Source of the DNA: Linum tenue
Taxonomy: Eukaryota > Streptophyta > Magnoliopsida > Malpighiales > Linaceae
DNA length: 64,000 bases
NCBI GenBank assembly: GCA_946122785.1
Contig: CAMGYJ010000011.1
Coordinates: forward strand, 124,001 to 188,000
Reading direction: 5' to 3'
Numbering within the stretch: position 1 is the first letter of the stretch; each line of letters begins with the position of its first letter. Below the pieces are notes generated by a model. It was given only the letters and a program-made list of their open reading frames with translations. It did not search any database and was not told the DNA's origin. Shown here in pieces: positions 1 to 12,767 of this stretch. Position numbers and translations under genes: made by a program.

Positions 1-356
1 TAAATGTTTACAAATATACTGCTACCTACCAACTTTTACGGGAAAGACCATACGTATGTGTGAAAGAAAACAAAACCAACCGATACTAGAAGAGCAGTTT
101 CAGCAATCAGCATCCCCAGCTTTCACCTGGATTTCATCTTCGATCTGTTTCAATAGCACAGAAACTGCCATTTCCTTCCCTTAAAACTTTCTTCTATCCC
201 TTAAAAAAAAAAAAAAAAAAACTTTCTCCTACAACTTTCCCTGGCCCAACAAATCTCAGTATCCCAGCTGCCCCGGGGATCCTGTTTGTAAATTTCTTAA
301 ATAGACGTGAAAACAAACCCCTATAGTAATTACAAGAAGCATATAGATGAGATTTA
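1..356. other. intergenic, no gene seen
   Basis: I see no coding signal here. There is an A-run near 205-222 and otherwise ordinary AT-rich plant sequence up to the MITE that starts at 357. Confidence 0.5.
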
Positions 357-812
357 GGGGTCATTTGGAGAATATGAGTTTAAATTTATAGATTGTAAAC
401 AATTTAAAGATTCTAACTCTTCGGATTGTTGAAAATAGATTTTAAAATGTATATTGTTTGATAACTGTGATTGTAAACATTCAATGAAAATTAAATTTTG
501 ATTTTATATTAAATAACATGTTTATCCTTAATAAAAATTAGAGTGGTTTGAGAAATATTAAAAAGTTTGTTGATAAATAAATTTAATATGATAAATAAAT
601 AAAAGAAATAGAAAAAGTAGGAGAAAAAAATCTCACGAATCAAGATATAGAATCTCTCTAATTATGAGAGATTTGATATCCGTAGATTTTAGTGATTTGA
701 AATATCTAAAACTAAAATCCACAATACAAAAAGCAACAAAAAAATATAACTTTCTACAAAATATACGGATTCAATGAATCCACACACTAAATCCCGTTCT
801 CCAAACGACCCC
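357..812. mobile_element. PIF/Harbinger-like MITE
   Basis: Terminal inverted repeats begin with GGGGTCATTTGGAGA on the left and read the same, with one change (GGGGTCGTTTGGAGA), on the reverse strand at the right end. The element is flanked by TTA on both sides (354-356 and 813-815), the usual PIF/Harbinger target-site duplication. The 456-bp interior is AT-rich and has no transposase, so it is non-autonomous. A hAT origin is less likely because no 8-bp duplication is seen. Confidence 0.7.
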
Positions 813-909
813 TTAGTCTCCACAGCTTCTGCACAAAAAGCAGACTCCACAGAATTTGAAGAGTTCCAGGACTCTATTTTATCTTCACTTAACACATGAT
901 TACTCATAA

Positions 910-3900
910 CGTTCCATGCAAGAAACTAATTCCTAGGGATACCAGGAGACTACCACACACTGTACTCCAATCAGCAAGAGGATTCTTTGGCCTTAATTCT
1001 GTCCAACTCTCCTAAGTAAGAAGACTAGCATAGGAATAGAGTTCCACTTAAGGGAACTGACAATACCACAAACAAAAGAGCTTACCCTTTACCTAAGCTT
1101 TAGAAGTTTTTGCCAAATCCAAGAGCCCGTTTTCCCTTCATGCTCCCAGAAGCCCTTCCCCTTCTATCTATACTCAAAGATGCATGCCACCCAGAGAGAT
1201 CCTTGATCAAGAAGAATATATCAAATGTGCTTCACAGAATAAGCAAGATTCTAGGGTATGTGTCCTTCAAATCTAGATTCCCTTCAACTTTGGTAAAAGT
1301 TAAAAACTGCCATGCTATAGTTGCTTTCTTACTCAACCCTTAACAAACTCCAAAAGAAAGTTACCACATAGGGTCTCAATTTCCTCAATCACTTTTTTTA
1401 AGGTAGAATGATCATTGTCATCCAAAACTGAGTCAAACTATAAAGAACAAAGAGAATAAGCTCCCATAGACTTGCATAACTTAGCACTTAGGCTTTCCAT
1501 CCTTGTATCCTAGCCGCAGTTTCTCATCAATGGTCTATAAGCATTGATTGTTAACTTATGAACAATCAGAGGCACCCCCAAATACCTGATTGGAAGCTTA
1601 CCCTACTTATACCCTGTTCTGGCAGCCAAATCCTTGTGTCACTCGATAGGAAAGCCTCCACAGAAAATTTCACACTTGGATGGATTAGAAGCCAGACCAG
1701 ATAGGACCCTAAACCTATCAAGCACCCTTTGCACACACTGGACCCTATAATTTGAACCAGTGTTCAAGAAGACACGATTAATCTCTCGCCTAGGCGCGAT
1801 TAATAGCTGGGCAGGAGGAAATCGTCCAGTCTAGCCCTGGGCGATTGATCTAGGCACCTAGGCACTCGGAGGCGTGTTTTCACCCTGGTGGGCGACGCCC
1901 AGAACAACTAATAAAGGGGAAAGTGTATCATTTTTGTGAAAATCTCAAACCCTATTCTATTTCCCATTTCCATTCGACCAACCGCTCCCTCTCATCGACC
2001 AACAGTGAGATCTCTCCTCATGGTTAGCGACTTAGGATGTTTGGGATTGTGGAAAAGGGTTGTATGTGTATATGAATGGATGAATAATGATATGGGGACT
2101 TGGGTTTTTGTAGAATATGGCTTATCTAACATATTTTTTTTCAACGTTTAATCTCTCCTAGGCAACGACTAATCGGCCTGGGCGCTGGGCGGTGCCTCCT
2201 CGCCTAGATAGCGCCTAGCGTCTTCTTGAACATTGATTTGAACCATTAGAGAAGATAAGCACATCACCAGTAAAGCACAAATGAGTAAACCATATCCTCC
2301 TACACATAGGATGAAATGGGAGATTATCATTCACAACAACCTTTTTCATTAAGCAGAACACTTCCATTAAAATAGCAAAAAAATAAGGTAATAACGGATC
2401 ACGTTGTCTTAATCATTTCTTACCAGAAAAATAAACCACTACCCCCATTAATCCTTACACTGAACTTGGGATTGATGACACACATCTTCAGCTAATTAAC
2501 AAACTGATCAGAAAATCTCATAGCAATCAACAGTTTAAAAAGAAAACCTCAATCCGCATATTCAAATGTTTTTGCGAGGTCAATCTTTAAGATACTTCTA
2601 GGAGAGATATTTTTTAATTCATACATTTGCACAAGTTCACGAGCCAACATGATATTCTCCTCATAACCCTTAGTTTGATGAAAACAGTTTGATTGCTACT
2701 TATCACCGAAGGAAGGTAGTCTCTAATTCTCAAAGCCAAAATCTTTGCCATACACTTATGCAATATATTGCAACTGGCAATTTGTCTAAAGATTTTCATT
2801 TCCTCTGGATTCTGAACTTTGGGAATAATCTCATTTGGACTGCTAAAAACAACTCTAAATGACCATTGTTATCTTAGGACTCACAATATCCCAAGCCACT
2901 TAGAAAAAACAAGCAAAAAAACCATCACGTCCTAGATTCTTCACACCCTTGAACCCCAAGATCACCCTGTTGATCTCATCCTCTATCACAGGTGTACAGA
3001 GTTTTGTAGTCTCTTTAGGGACCAATTTGCTATCAAGGAGCTCCTCATAGAACCCCACATCCACATCCACATAAATCTGCCCCAATAGACCTTGATAAAA
3101 ACCAAGTACTACATCACAAATTTTATCTGTATTCGTCACTCTAACCCAATTACTATCCAACAAGGAACAAATGGTATTCCTCTTCTACCTCACTTTCGCA
3201 TATCTATGAAACTAAGCTGAATTTGCATCACCTTCCTTCAACCAAATCCTCCTAGATTTTTGCTCAAGGTAGGACTCATCTACATTCTCACAAATGCACA
3301 ATTAACTTGCAAGCTAGGCTTCCCTGTCAAAACTCTCACTTGAGAGGTCATTAAGAGCCAACAATCTTTGGACAATTGCCTACTCTACAATAGTAGCTGT
3401 CACTTTCTCAATATCACAATAATATTCTCCGTTCAACTGCTTCAGCAAACCCTTTAAGATCCTAAGCTTCTTGCATACACGAATCAAAGGAGAACCAGTA
3501 ACCTCAGAGTCCCAAGCCTCCCTAACCAACTCATGGAACTTAGGGTTTAGATCCAAAACTTAAAGAACTTGAAGGGCTAATGTAAAGCCTTACTAGATTC
3601 ACAGTGTCAATCGAAATTAGATAGTGATCTGAAACCCCAGGCTCAAGTAATTGCACCCAACTATTTACACAAGTATCCAACCAATCAAAATTAACAAACC
3701 CTCTATCCGGCCTTCTGGCAATAGGGTTTGTAGCCTGCTTATTAAACCAAATAAACCAAATACTCTCTGCCTTATGCTCTTCAACTTCCAGCTCAACCAA
3801 TCATTTCCTAGTCGACACTGGTAAATTCAGCCTCATGAGAATATGATATCTCATTAAAGTCACCGACTACAATCCATAGTACAACATTAACCCTGACTCT

Positions 3901-4110
3901 TTTAATATCCTCATACATTCTCCTTTTGTCAATCTCAATATTAGAAACCATTATATATAAAAAAACCTTAGTATTAGAAACATTCACAAAAGTAACGAAT
4001 AGGGGAACCCTAGATCCTATCATGACTTGGATGAACTTATCAGTTTGGTGAAGATTCCTTACACAAACCTCTTTACACTAAATTAACCAGATTTTACCCA
4101 AACCGTTTGA
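910..4110 (-). pseudogene. degenerate LINE (non-LTR retrotransposon), endonuclease-RT-3' domain remains
   Basis: Reading leftward on the minus strand, broken frames match plant L1-type ORF2 in the expected order. Endonuclease remains lie at 3,540-4,020 (WIVVGDFNEIS, RPDRGFVNFDWLD, GVSDHYLI). A linker lies at 2,900-3,160 (ELLDSKLVPKET, EDEINRVILGFKG). Reverse-transcriptase remains lie at 2,610-2,800 (MKIFRQIASCNILHKCMAKI, SVISSNQTVF). The later RT/thumb is at about 1,530-1,745 (SGLASNPSKCEIFCGG, PIRYLGVPL), and a zinc-knuckle-type 3' region at about 1,080-1,250 (KGKGFWE, SWIWQKLLKLR). Stops and frameshifts throughout show that it is dead. A MULE-type MITE at 1,760-2,235 interrupts the RT part. 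Both outer limits are approximate; no target-site duplication or poly(A) tail was found. Confidence 0.75.
1760..2235. mobile_element. MULE-type MITE inserted in the LINE
   Basis: Both ends carry TGTTCAAGAAGAC in inverted orientation (left at about 1,761, right end as GTCTTCTTGAACATTG). The flanks are ATTTGAACCA at 1,750-1,759 and again at 2,236-2,245, a 9 to 10-bp target duplication as expected for Mutator-like elements. The 476-bp interior has GC-rich palindromic GCCTAGGCGC-type words near both ends and no transposase. Confidence 0.75.
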
Positions 4111-5167
4111 GTTGTTATCAAGTCGTTTTTTCCCATTTAGGAAATCTATCTACAATGATCTCTATAGATTTAGGACTCTGAATCCTAAGCTCTAGTATGG
4201 CAACTACTCATAAACTTTGTTTATTATTAATTTCCAAATTGTTTTATTCTTTTTAGGATTGTTTCCTTTTTCTTGTTTTAACTCTTGCTTGCTTTTATGT
4301 TGAAAGGAAGGGGTAAAATTAGCATTTTTGTTTTTTTATGGGTAAAAATAGAATTTTCATTAAAAAGACAACTTCACATTTATAATCTAACAATACAAAC
4401 GAATTAATCTCCTTTGTAATTTTCCAATGCAACCATTCTATTAATACATGTATATCCCTATTAAAAGAATACATATGGTACATGCATTCATTAAAATACA
4501 GCCCTTTAACATTTCAAAAAACAAAAAAAAAACCTCTTAGATTCGCAACTTCAAATTCAATCCATACTTGGCTGAAGTTTTTTTTAACATAGAGAACATT
4601 GAATTGATGGAGTCATTAAATGTTTTATAGAGTCTTTTTACCCAAATCCGTTTGAAATATAGTTTTGGCATGATAATACAATAAACAAGATGCATTCTTT
4701 ATAATTCCCTTCAACTCTCTGCTTTCACCGTTGTGTCTCAGAGGTCATTTTAAAAGCTAGTTGTTTGTTTTAATTGCTAAAAACATAAAAATAACATTCA
4801 CCGGCTTCACCTAGCAAACTCTTAAATCTTAACAATTTTAGAAGTTGTGAAAATTAAGGTAACCTTGGAGAGAGCTATGAATAAAACAACTTAAATCACG
4901 ATATTAGGAATTGTTTGCTTGTGTGATTTGGGTGATGGATTTGGCATCTAAATCTCAAACATGATAAATTTGAACAAATCCATTGTTTGTTGGGGTAAAA
5001 AATTGGAATACAAGTCTATGAGATACACAGATTTGAACCTTTTTTAGATTCACCCACGACTTTGCAAATCCCACATTTCATTTGGTGTATGTTGATGGAA
5101 GGCAAAATTTGTGGAGAAAAGCTATAAATCTATGATAAAAAAACCAATTAAACAAATATTGAGCTCT
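4111..5167. other. intergenic, no gene seen
   Basis: AT-rich sequence with no convincing open frame, splice pattern or transposon end. This stretch and the LINE to its left are where exon 1 of MADS copy A would lie if the distances matched copy B, but no MADS-domain sequence is present on either strand. Confidence 0.5.
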
Positions 5168-5176
5168 TTTAAATTC

Positions 5177-6419
5177 GGGTTAATACCCTAGTTTGGCCCG
5201 AAGTTTAGCGTAAGTGACAATTCTAGCCTCATTTTTCAAATAAGACATTTATGGCCTACTTTTGAAATTATTAGACAAATTTGGCCCGAAACTTGTGTTG
5301 ACTGTTAATAATAACGGTCAAACATTTATTCCGTCAATGACTCAGCATCTAATGCTGAGATGGCATCCACGTCACTTAAATTAAAAAAATTAAATAAATA
5401 AAATCCTAAGAACCCTACTTTCCTTATCTTCTTCTTCTAAACTGAACTCTAATTCCCACCATCGCAAATCCCTCCACCGACATCTAAACTCGAGATGCGC
5501 TTTGGGCAAGGAATTCAATGAGCGGCTCCCTAATCGACCCTCTCCTCTTCTTCTTCCTTCTCCCCCTCTATCTCTCATCCACAAGCACCTCCACCTTGTC
5601 CCTCCGCCGCGCGGTCGCCGTGCCCTCAGATTCCACTACGTCGTCGTCGTCAAAATCGGTGGATTCGGGTTGGGGAGAAGTGGAGGGAGCTGGAAGGAGA
5701 TAATCAACTGGTGGCGGTTCGTCTTCTCCCTCGGATCGATCTGGAGGAAACCCTAAATCCGCCATCGTCACCGCCCAGGAGGAGATGGCCTCTTCTCCCT
5801 AGCCGACGTTGGGTTCTCTGTCCCCGCCTCCGGCGCTTTCATTGTCGCCTCTGCCGTCATGTCGCTCATGAGAATGTTGAAGATATAAAAGATGGTTTCT
5901 TTAATTTATTTATCCTCATTCCCCTTTGTGAATTTTGCAGGGCTTCCCCTGCTGCTTTTCATTCTGTTTCCGTCTCTTCCTTCTTTTTTAGTTAAGGCTA
6001 TTTAGTTACAGATTGGGGATGGGTTCTTTGATTTTCTGGGCAAATTGAAGGTGGAGACGATTTGTATCGAATCCCATTGCTTGAATTGTCGGCCGTGTGT
6101 TTAACTCCAATCGCTTGGTCGCTCGGGAACAGCTGGGGGAGAAAGACGATGGAAAGTATATCGATAGGGGGAAAAGTGTGGTGGTCCTCATGTCTTTTTG
6201 TTTTTTTTTAATTTATAAATGACGTGAACAAGCTTAGTCAGCAGCGAATGCTGAGTCAGGAACAGAAAAAATAGTTCACCGTCAATTATAACAGTCAAAC
6301 CATCCCATATGCCAAATTTGTCCAATAATTTCAGAAGTAGGTCATAAACGTCTTATTTGAAAAATGGGACCAAAACTGTCACTTACGCTACACTTCGGGC
6401 CAAATTAGGGTATTAACCC
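5177..6419. mobile_element. Mutator-like element with long TIRs and GC-rich interior (Pack-MULE candidate)
   Basis: Long terminal inverted repeats of about 150 to 170 bp are visible. The left end reads GGGTTAATACCCTAGTTTGG. The right end is its inverse with a few differences, and both contain the words for AAGTTTAGCGTAAGTGACA and CAAATAAGACATTTATGGCC. TTTAAATTC flanks both sides (5,168-5,176 and 6,420-6,428), a perfect 9-bp target duplication. The interior (about 5,440-6,190) is far more GC-rich than the surroundings and opens in several frames, for example a minus-strand frame at 5,568-5,771 (start MTMADLGFPPDRSEGEDE). It has no transposase domain. It looks like a captured 5' gene fragment, but I do not recognise the source gene. 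Confidence 0.75.
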
Positions 6420-9400
6420 TTTAAATTCATAATACAATAAATCAATCATAAATCCAAAGACTTTTAACACTCAAAACCCCAAACTGACGTCATCTTACAT
6501 ATACGACTTGAAAGGCAAATCTTTTGGCTTGCGTTCCTCTTTGATTAAGAGGGACAATGCTTGAAACTTATCATCTCCAGTCTTGCTTTGTTTTGTATTG
6601 CCTTGGCAGTTTGATTGTTCTCCCTCTCATGGATGCAACCTTGCTAGCTGTTAATCATCCTTTGTTTCAGAACCTTTAGAGAGAGGAGTCTCTCGCGGTG
6701 TAGCCATTCCTGCATATCGGGTTAATAGAGCTTGTTTGAGGCTGCTAGTAGCTGAATCTCACATTCTGTGGCTCCTAAAGTCTTGTTTTGATTATGATAT
6801 TCACATGAAAAAAGGGAGTCTTCCTTCAAATACCATGTAAGTTGGTCTTTCTTTCGCCTTCTTGATTGTTGCTCCATGTATGCCATGTACAAGTTAGTTA
6901 TTGATTTTTCGATCTTTCTTCCTCTACTTCCTTCCCCCTATGTATGTTATTGTTGTTTATACCATATACTGTAAATTTGTTCCTATATGCTATGATGTTT
7001 TATGCTTTATGGTTTAATGGTTGACAAATGAGATACTTTACATGCTCGAGTTGATAAAAGGTCATAGTATCACACTAGTGCTTATCGTAGCTAAGATAGA
7101 AACAATGCCTAAATGGGATCACTCTTTGGTTAGAAACGCCTCTTGCTCTATCTTTCTACCAATTCAAGTTAGGATATACAGCTTTTTTCGACTAGAGATT
7201 GCAGGTTCAAATCTTTTCAGTAATATCTATCATTAAACACTAAAACTATATAACCATTATAAAAAATATTCCAACTCTGTTGGAGACTGTAAGATCGATT
7301 GCAAAACACCAAATAAAGGCGCCCTGCCCCCATGCATGCATGTCTGACCACGTAGACGTCATTGGTGTTTCCATGGTGTCTTTTGGGCTAGAGAAAGGGT
7401 CAAAATAGGTTACTGCCCTCTTTTGGCACAAAGTTAGAAAAGGAACAGCTAGAATCAATTGAGCAAAAGAACCATTTTGTGATTTTTGCTCCGAAGGTGT
7501 TGATACAATTTTATCACCCATCTGACCTCTCAACCTTCAAACTAGGAGGAATAGACAATACAAACAATTTCTATATGATCTTTTTATATAAGGGTGATAA
7601 ACCATGTCTATATGAATGATTGTTGAGAAAAAGACACCAATAAACATTTCCTTCTCTTTACTTACCTCTTAAAACTCTCGAGGAGCCACCATTACCTTCA
7701 CCAATCATTACACTGATCTTATATGATTGATTGGCGACAAAGATGACAATTTGTAAATTCACCCTTTAGACCGCATGCCACTAAGGCAAGGTCGGTGAAT
7801 TGGGTAATAGGCTTCCGTACTTCCTGATATATGGTTTCCTTAGCTGGCCTGGCCTATTTTCATGAAGAGTTTGAGGAATCAAGTCTATTAATTTTGATTT
7901 GCTTTCTTATTTACTGTCATGAATTCCAGTCTTGATAAATCTCAACCTATAACGAATTGTATTAGGCTTATCGTTTATAGCCTCACGGATTACATATGTA
8001 GATCATTTTACTTAAACTAAGATGGTAGGGGTTGGCATACTAAATCAAAATGCTTAAACTTCCTCTACAAACTCTTCATTGTTCAGGTCTTACCATTAAC
8101 AAGTAAAAACATCCCACACCATTATATTTTCTCAACTTTTTGGGGATAACATGACAAATCACATTGCAAAACAAAGATTAAAATGTGGTCATAAACCTTG
8201 AAACATCCAACACCTTGTATGGTGAGTTTTCCTCTCTATATGCTAACTTTCTCTTATTCCCCACCAAGGATAGTCAATGGTTTATGTGAACCTCAAGTAT
8301 CAATTCAAGAATTTTCTACCTCTACAATCTATAAAGAGTCTTGTATACACTACTAAATGGTAGCTTGATGAATAAGATGTTATAATCCCATAATAATACT
8401 CCTTTCTTCGTTTTAGGTATATAATAGACCTAATTGATTGATATTTGATCTCTATATAGGCCTACAATACATAAGAACTATTTAGTTGGTCTTTGGTTTA
8501 CTTTCTTAATCTCACATATGATACCTACGCTTCCTCTCCATAGGAATAGTTTGCATTCACAAGCTTCTCTACCCAAGTTCCTATTCTCCCAATCATATTG
8601 AAAACATTCACAAACTTCAAGGAACTTCCACTAGTCGTTTCATACTGAACTTCCACTAGTCGTTTAGCCCAGGCTCCACATTTTGCACCAGCTATAATCG
8701 GCGTTGTTAGAGCACTACAGTTGTTGTGTTTTCAACATCAAGTAATGACTACGAATAGTGCAAGGATGGTAAATGTAGAGCTTCTGCCTCCTTCGAGATT
8801 ATTTTCATTAGGAAATCTTCACATCAATATATTGAGATGCCCTACAAGTTTGCATGCACATGCAAGGAACCAAAATGACTTAAACACTTCAAGTGCTCCA
8901 ATTCAACTTGGATATTGTTTTAGCACATTTAACTTGCTACTCAACATAAAGCCTCTTTAGCTGTATGAGCTTGAACGTCTAATCATGGTGATCGCTACAC
9001 CACATTCTCAATTGTACGAATCAAGAGTTCGTGCAAAAGACATTTTACACTTCCCTTGTTGATATTTCCTAAGCTTATCCTTCTTTAATATCAACTTCAA
9101 TAATTCATTCTAAAATCGATAAGATGCTTATATACCAATAACATGAATATATTATTTTTTTTTATTGGTGAATCTGTTTGATGTTTTCCTTATCACTAGA
9201 TCAACATCTAATGATTAGTCCATGGAAATGATTTTGGAATATCCACACACATATTATAATAAGAACCATTATAACTTAGAGTCTCTTGAAGTTTTCATGT
9301 ATAACCTAAGATCATCTAAGACTTAAAAGTTTTTTTCCATGAATGTTTAAATGCTTGTATTGGTAGAAAAAATTGAGGGTCCATAAGAAATGGGCTAACT

Positions 9401-9727
9401 CCAAAATACAACAAGGGTTATAAGAAAATGGGAAAACATAGCTAATACAAATGGTTATATTTAAGGAGATCGAACCATTACCAAGCAACATAGAACGTCA
9501 TTGCCTAAATTGGTATGGAGGAACCAATTTAAATCTCACATAAGTCTCCCAAATGACTCTGCAAATTTTCGTTGTAAATACTTGAACATTATGTCTTTGA
9601 TCGCTCAAGATTCTTGAGTTTCTTTTCATCCATAAATGCCAAAAATACGAACAAAGAGATTAATCTAGTAGCTTTCTCAACCACTTCTTGACATAGCATC
9701 CCATTGCCTAATGGAGACTTTGCAGCA

Positions 9728-10450
9728 ACTTGGTCTAGGTCCATGTAGTTATAGACAAAAGAAGTTCCACACTTAACTTGAAAATACAGTTTAAGAGCAA
9801 TTGATCCGCAGATTCTTCGATGAAAATACATACAACAATGGGTCGAAAGCCACTAAGGACTTAAAGCTCTTACCAACCTCCAACCGAACTAAAGAAATCC
9901 AAAACAAACAAGTGACCTAGTCAGCTCAAAGGAGCTAGGACTAGAACTTCATAGAATTTGGTGTTAAGTAGGCGTTACGAGAGCTAGATCACGAAGCCCA
10001 CATCCCTAACTACATGTCAAGTTAGCCCTTTTCACCAAGAAGGGAAAAAGAGTTGAGAATATCTTAAAAGTCAAAAGAAAGTATTGTAAAACCTAGCAAC
10101 TTGGTATAGGTCATTGTAGTTTTTAGAGAAATTAAGTTCCACACTTAGTTTGAAATGTAGTTTAAGAGCAAGTGATCCTTAGACTCTTCGATAAAAACAA
10201 ACAACAATGGTTTGGAAGCCACTAAAGACTTTAAGCTCTTACCAACCTCCAATCGAACTAAAGAAACCCAAAACAAACTGGTAAGTGACCTAGCCAACTA
10301 ATTAGAGCAAGGACCAAAAGTTCCTAAAGTTTAGTGTTAAGAAGGCATTATGAAAGTGGGATCATGAAGGCCACATCCGTAACTACATGTCAAGTTAGCT
10401 CTTTCAGCCACATAACCCTCATGCAAGGGATAAAAGAATTGAGAATATCT
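9728..10450. repeat. imperfect tandem duplication, about 370-bp period
   Basis: The block beginning ACTTGGTCTAGGTCCATGTA at about 9,728 recurs from about 10,099 with substitutions and small indels. Shared words include AAGTTCCACACTTA and CTCTTACCAACCTCCAA. It lies in the putative intron 1 or 5' flank of copy A. The matching zone in copy B carries its own, separately bounded tandem duplication. Confidence 0.7.
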
Positions 10451-11368
10451 TAAATCAAAAGCAAGGATTGTAAAATCCTACTAAAAAAGTCAGTGGTGAC
10501 AATATTTAATTGTTCCATATCGATAAAACCATCTACTTGCTTGAACTAGTACGGACGTTTCAAGCTGAAATGCTTGTACTATATGATTTTATAAACACTA
10601 ACTAAAAATAGCCTGGTGTTTCACAATTGTGATTGCATTTTCCTGTATAGGAGCCATCGAGCAACTACAGGCGAGCCCTAGATTGTATATTACCCTACAA
10701 AAGAGCCATAGGAATTATTCCTCCTTGCCTTGTTCTATCCCATCTCTAGGTAGGATAAAACTACCTTGGAAAACGCCACTTTGAAGCTTTATCGTGTGAC
10801 CGCTCATAAAATCTTATCTATATACATTTTGTTAGAAGCGTCATTTAATAATCACGTCATAGTAGAAGCTTAACTTTCATTAGGGCTACTTTTCTCATAT
10901 AAGAAGACTTGTGGCTTGGAGAGTGTATCTAGTGTAGAGACAAGGTCATCTATGAAGAGAAAACCTTTGATCCCTTGTCTACAAATTTTCATAGGGACAT
11001 TATTGCTATTCAATTAAGTCTGCAAGAGGGTCTCTTTGAAAAAACAAAAGGATTGATCCATGCTATGCATGTCGTAATCACCTACTATATTCATCTAAAG
11101 GAGTGAGTAAGCACCATTACTAGGCTCTTACACTAGAAGTCACTCACACTACTTTCACCAAATGAATCATCGCAACCTCAAGTTTTGGAAAACTTCATAA
11201 ACACTATGTGGTACCAAAATCGTGGAGAGTATCACAAGTAGCTCCACTTCAATACCATGATTAACACCACTTACTATAAATTGTAAGAGCATATAACAGA
11301 AGGGATAGTTAAGTAAGGGTATACCATACAAGCATTGAAAATTGTCATAGCACTAAAATTTTCTTAGT

Positions 11369-12049
11369 TAGAGATGAAAATCGATAAAGTATTGGTATCC
11401 TAATATCGAATACCAAATAGAGCCCTAAACTCAATCTCATAATTAAATCGGTATCCCAATCTCAATCCCTAAAATTTTGTTCGATGTTTTCTTTCAAAAT
11501 TACAAATCAAATATAGAAACTCAAATACTAGCTTCACAAATCATCTAAAAAATATAAAAACAAAAAATTGTGTGATGTCAAATTGTCAATACTTGTACAA
11601 ACAAATAGGGGGAAAATCTCAACTATAATAACAACACTCTAGGAAAATGTTGTGCAAACACATAGCAAACTAAAACAACAAACTGAATCATGGGAAGACT
11701 AAGCAATCCATAAACATACTACAAAAACTTGATATAAGATGTTAAATAGTGAGCAAATGAGCTATGTATAATTAAATGACATTTTTTGTGGTGGTTGAGA
11801 GTCTTGTAGTAGTGAAGAAAAGAGTCTAGTTGAGAGGGATGAAATACACACTAGCTTATATTTCGGTATTGATCGGTACTCCGATATATACCGATAACAA
11901 TCCCATAATCTCTATACCGAATAACACTTGGAATTCAATTTCAATCCCAATCCCAATCCTAAAAAATAATACGTGTATTCAATAATACCACATATAAACA
12001 AATACGATACGCGATTATAACAAATACCGGTATCAAACTTCCAGCCCTA
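11369..12049. mobile_element. hAT-type non-autonomous element (copy A only)
   Basis: The left end TAGAGATGAAAATCG and the right end, read on the reverse strand as TAGGGCTGGAAGTTTG, are hAT-like termini. Flanks TTCTTAGT (left) and CCCTTACT (right) are a decayed 8-bp duplication. Copy B holds the empty site, CCCTTAGTTACAAG, near 51,352-51,365, which confirms the boundaries. The interior is AT-rich with repeated words meaning 'ATACCGATA' and has no transposase. Confidence 0.7.
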
Positions 12050-12349
12050 CCCTTACTTACAAGTATAGCTATTAAGTCTAATTGACACATAATCAAGCAT
12101 TTCACCAACTCTGGCTTCAAAAGCAAGCCAAGAAGATTAGATCATGACACATAATACCTTCTCTAAGTGTAAGCTTAGTATGGAACTCTCCCTTAATTAC
12201 AAGGTTAGTACCATATTGCCTATGAGATTTGTGTTTCACAACTAGCAAGCCACTCTTACCCTTGGATGCATACCAAGGGATATGCATGTGTTTGACAAAT
12301 GAAACAAACGCTTAAGCCCCTTAATGTATATGACAACAAGCCAGCATTG

Positions 12350-12767
12350 TGATAGAGCCCGGATCTACAGGGTCACTGATAGGGATAGATAATTGAGAGG
12401 TAATAGAGAATTAGAAATTAGGAGATAATAAGGGATTGAGAGAAATAGACTTAGGGAGGATTTGAGAAGGAACAAGAGAAAGGGGAACGAGGAGAAGAGG
12501 AGGAAGAATTCGGCCAACTTATGAATATGAAGGAAGAATACTAGGATTAAGTGAATTATTCATCTGTATTTGCTTTATGAATCCCAAACCACAATTACAT
12601 AATATCTAGACCTAATAAGCTAACAAATTCCCTTGAAGTACCATAATTAAGTCCTATTACTGAGATACCAAATAACTCCCTAAATTCCTGCAAAAGTGCC
12701 CAAACAACATTAAACATAAAAAATAATCCAAATATCCAAAGACCCGATAGAAACCAGGTTTCTACTA
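12350..12767. mobile_element. solo-LTR-like insert (copy A only)
   Basis: The 418-bp insert starts TGATAGAGCCCGGATCTACA and ends near CAGGTTTCTACTA. CATTG lies on both sides (12,345-12,349 and 12,768-12,772), consistent with a 5-bp target duplication. Copy B has uninterrupted sequence at this position (near 51,650). The termini suggest a short LTR left by recombination, but the 3' end does not show a clean CA, so the call is tentative. Confidence 0.55.

Noticed and set aside
7140..7225. A tRNA-like word (GGTTCAAATC) near 7,205
   Set aside because: There is no matching acceptor stem, D-loop or anticodon arm around it, and copy B does not preserve it.
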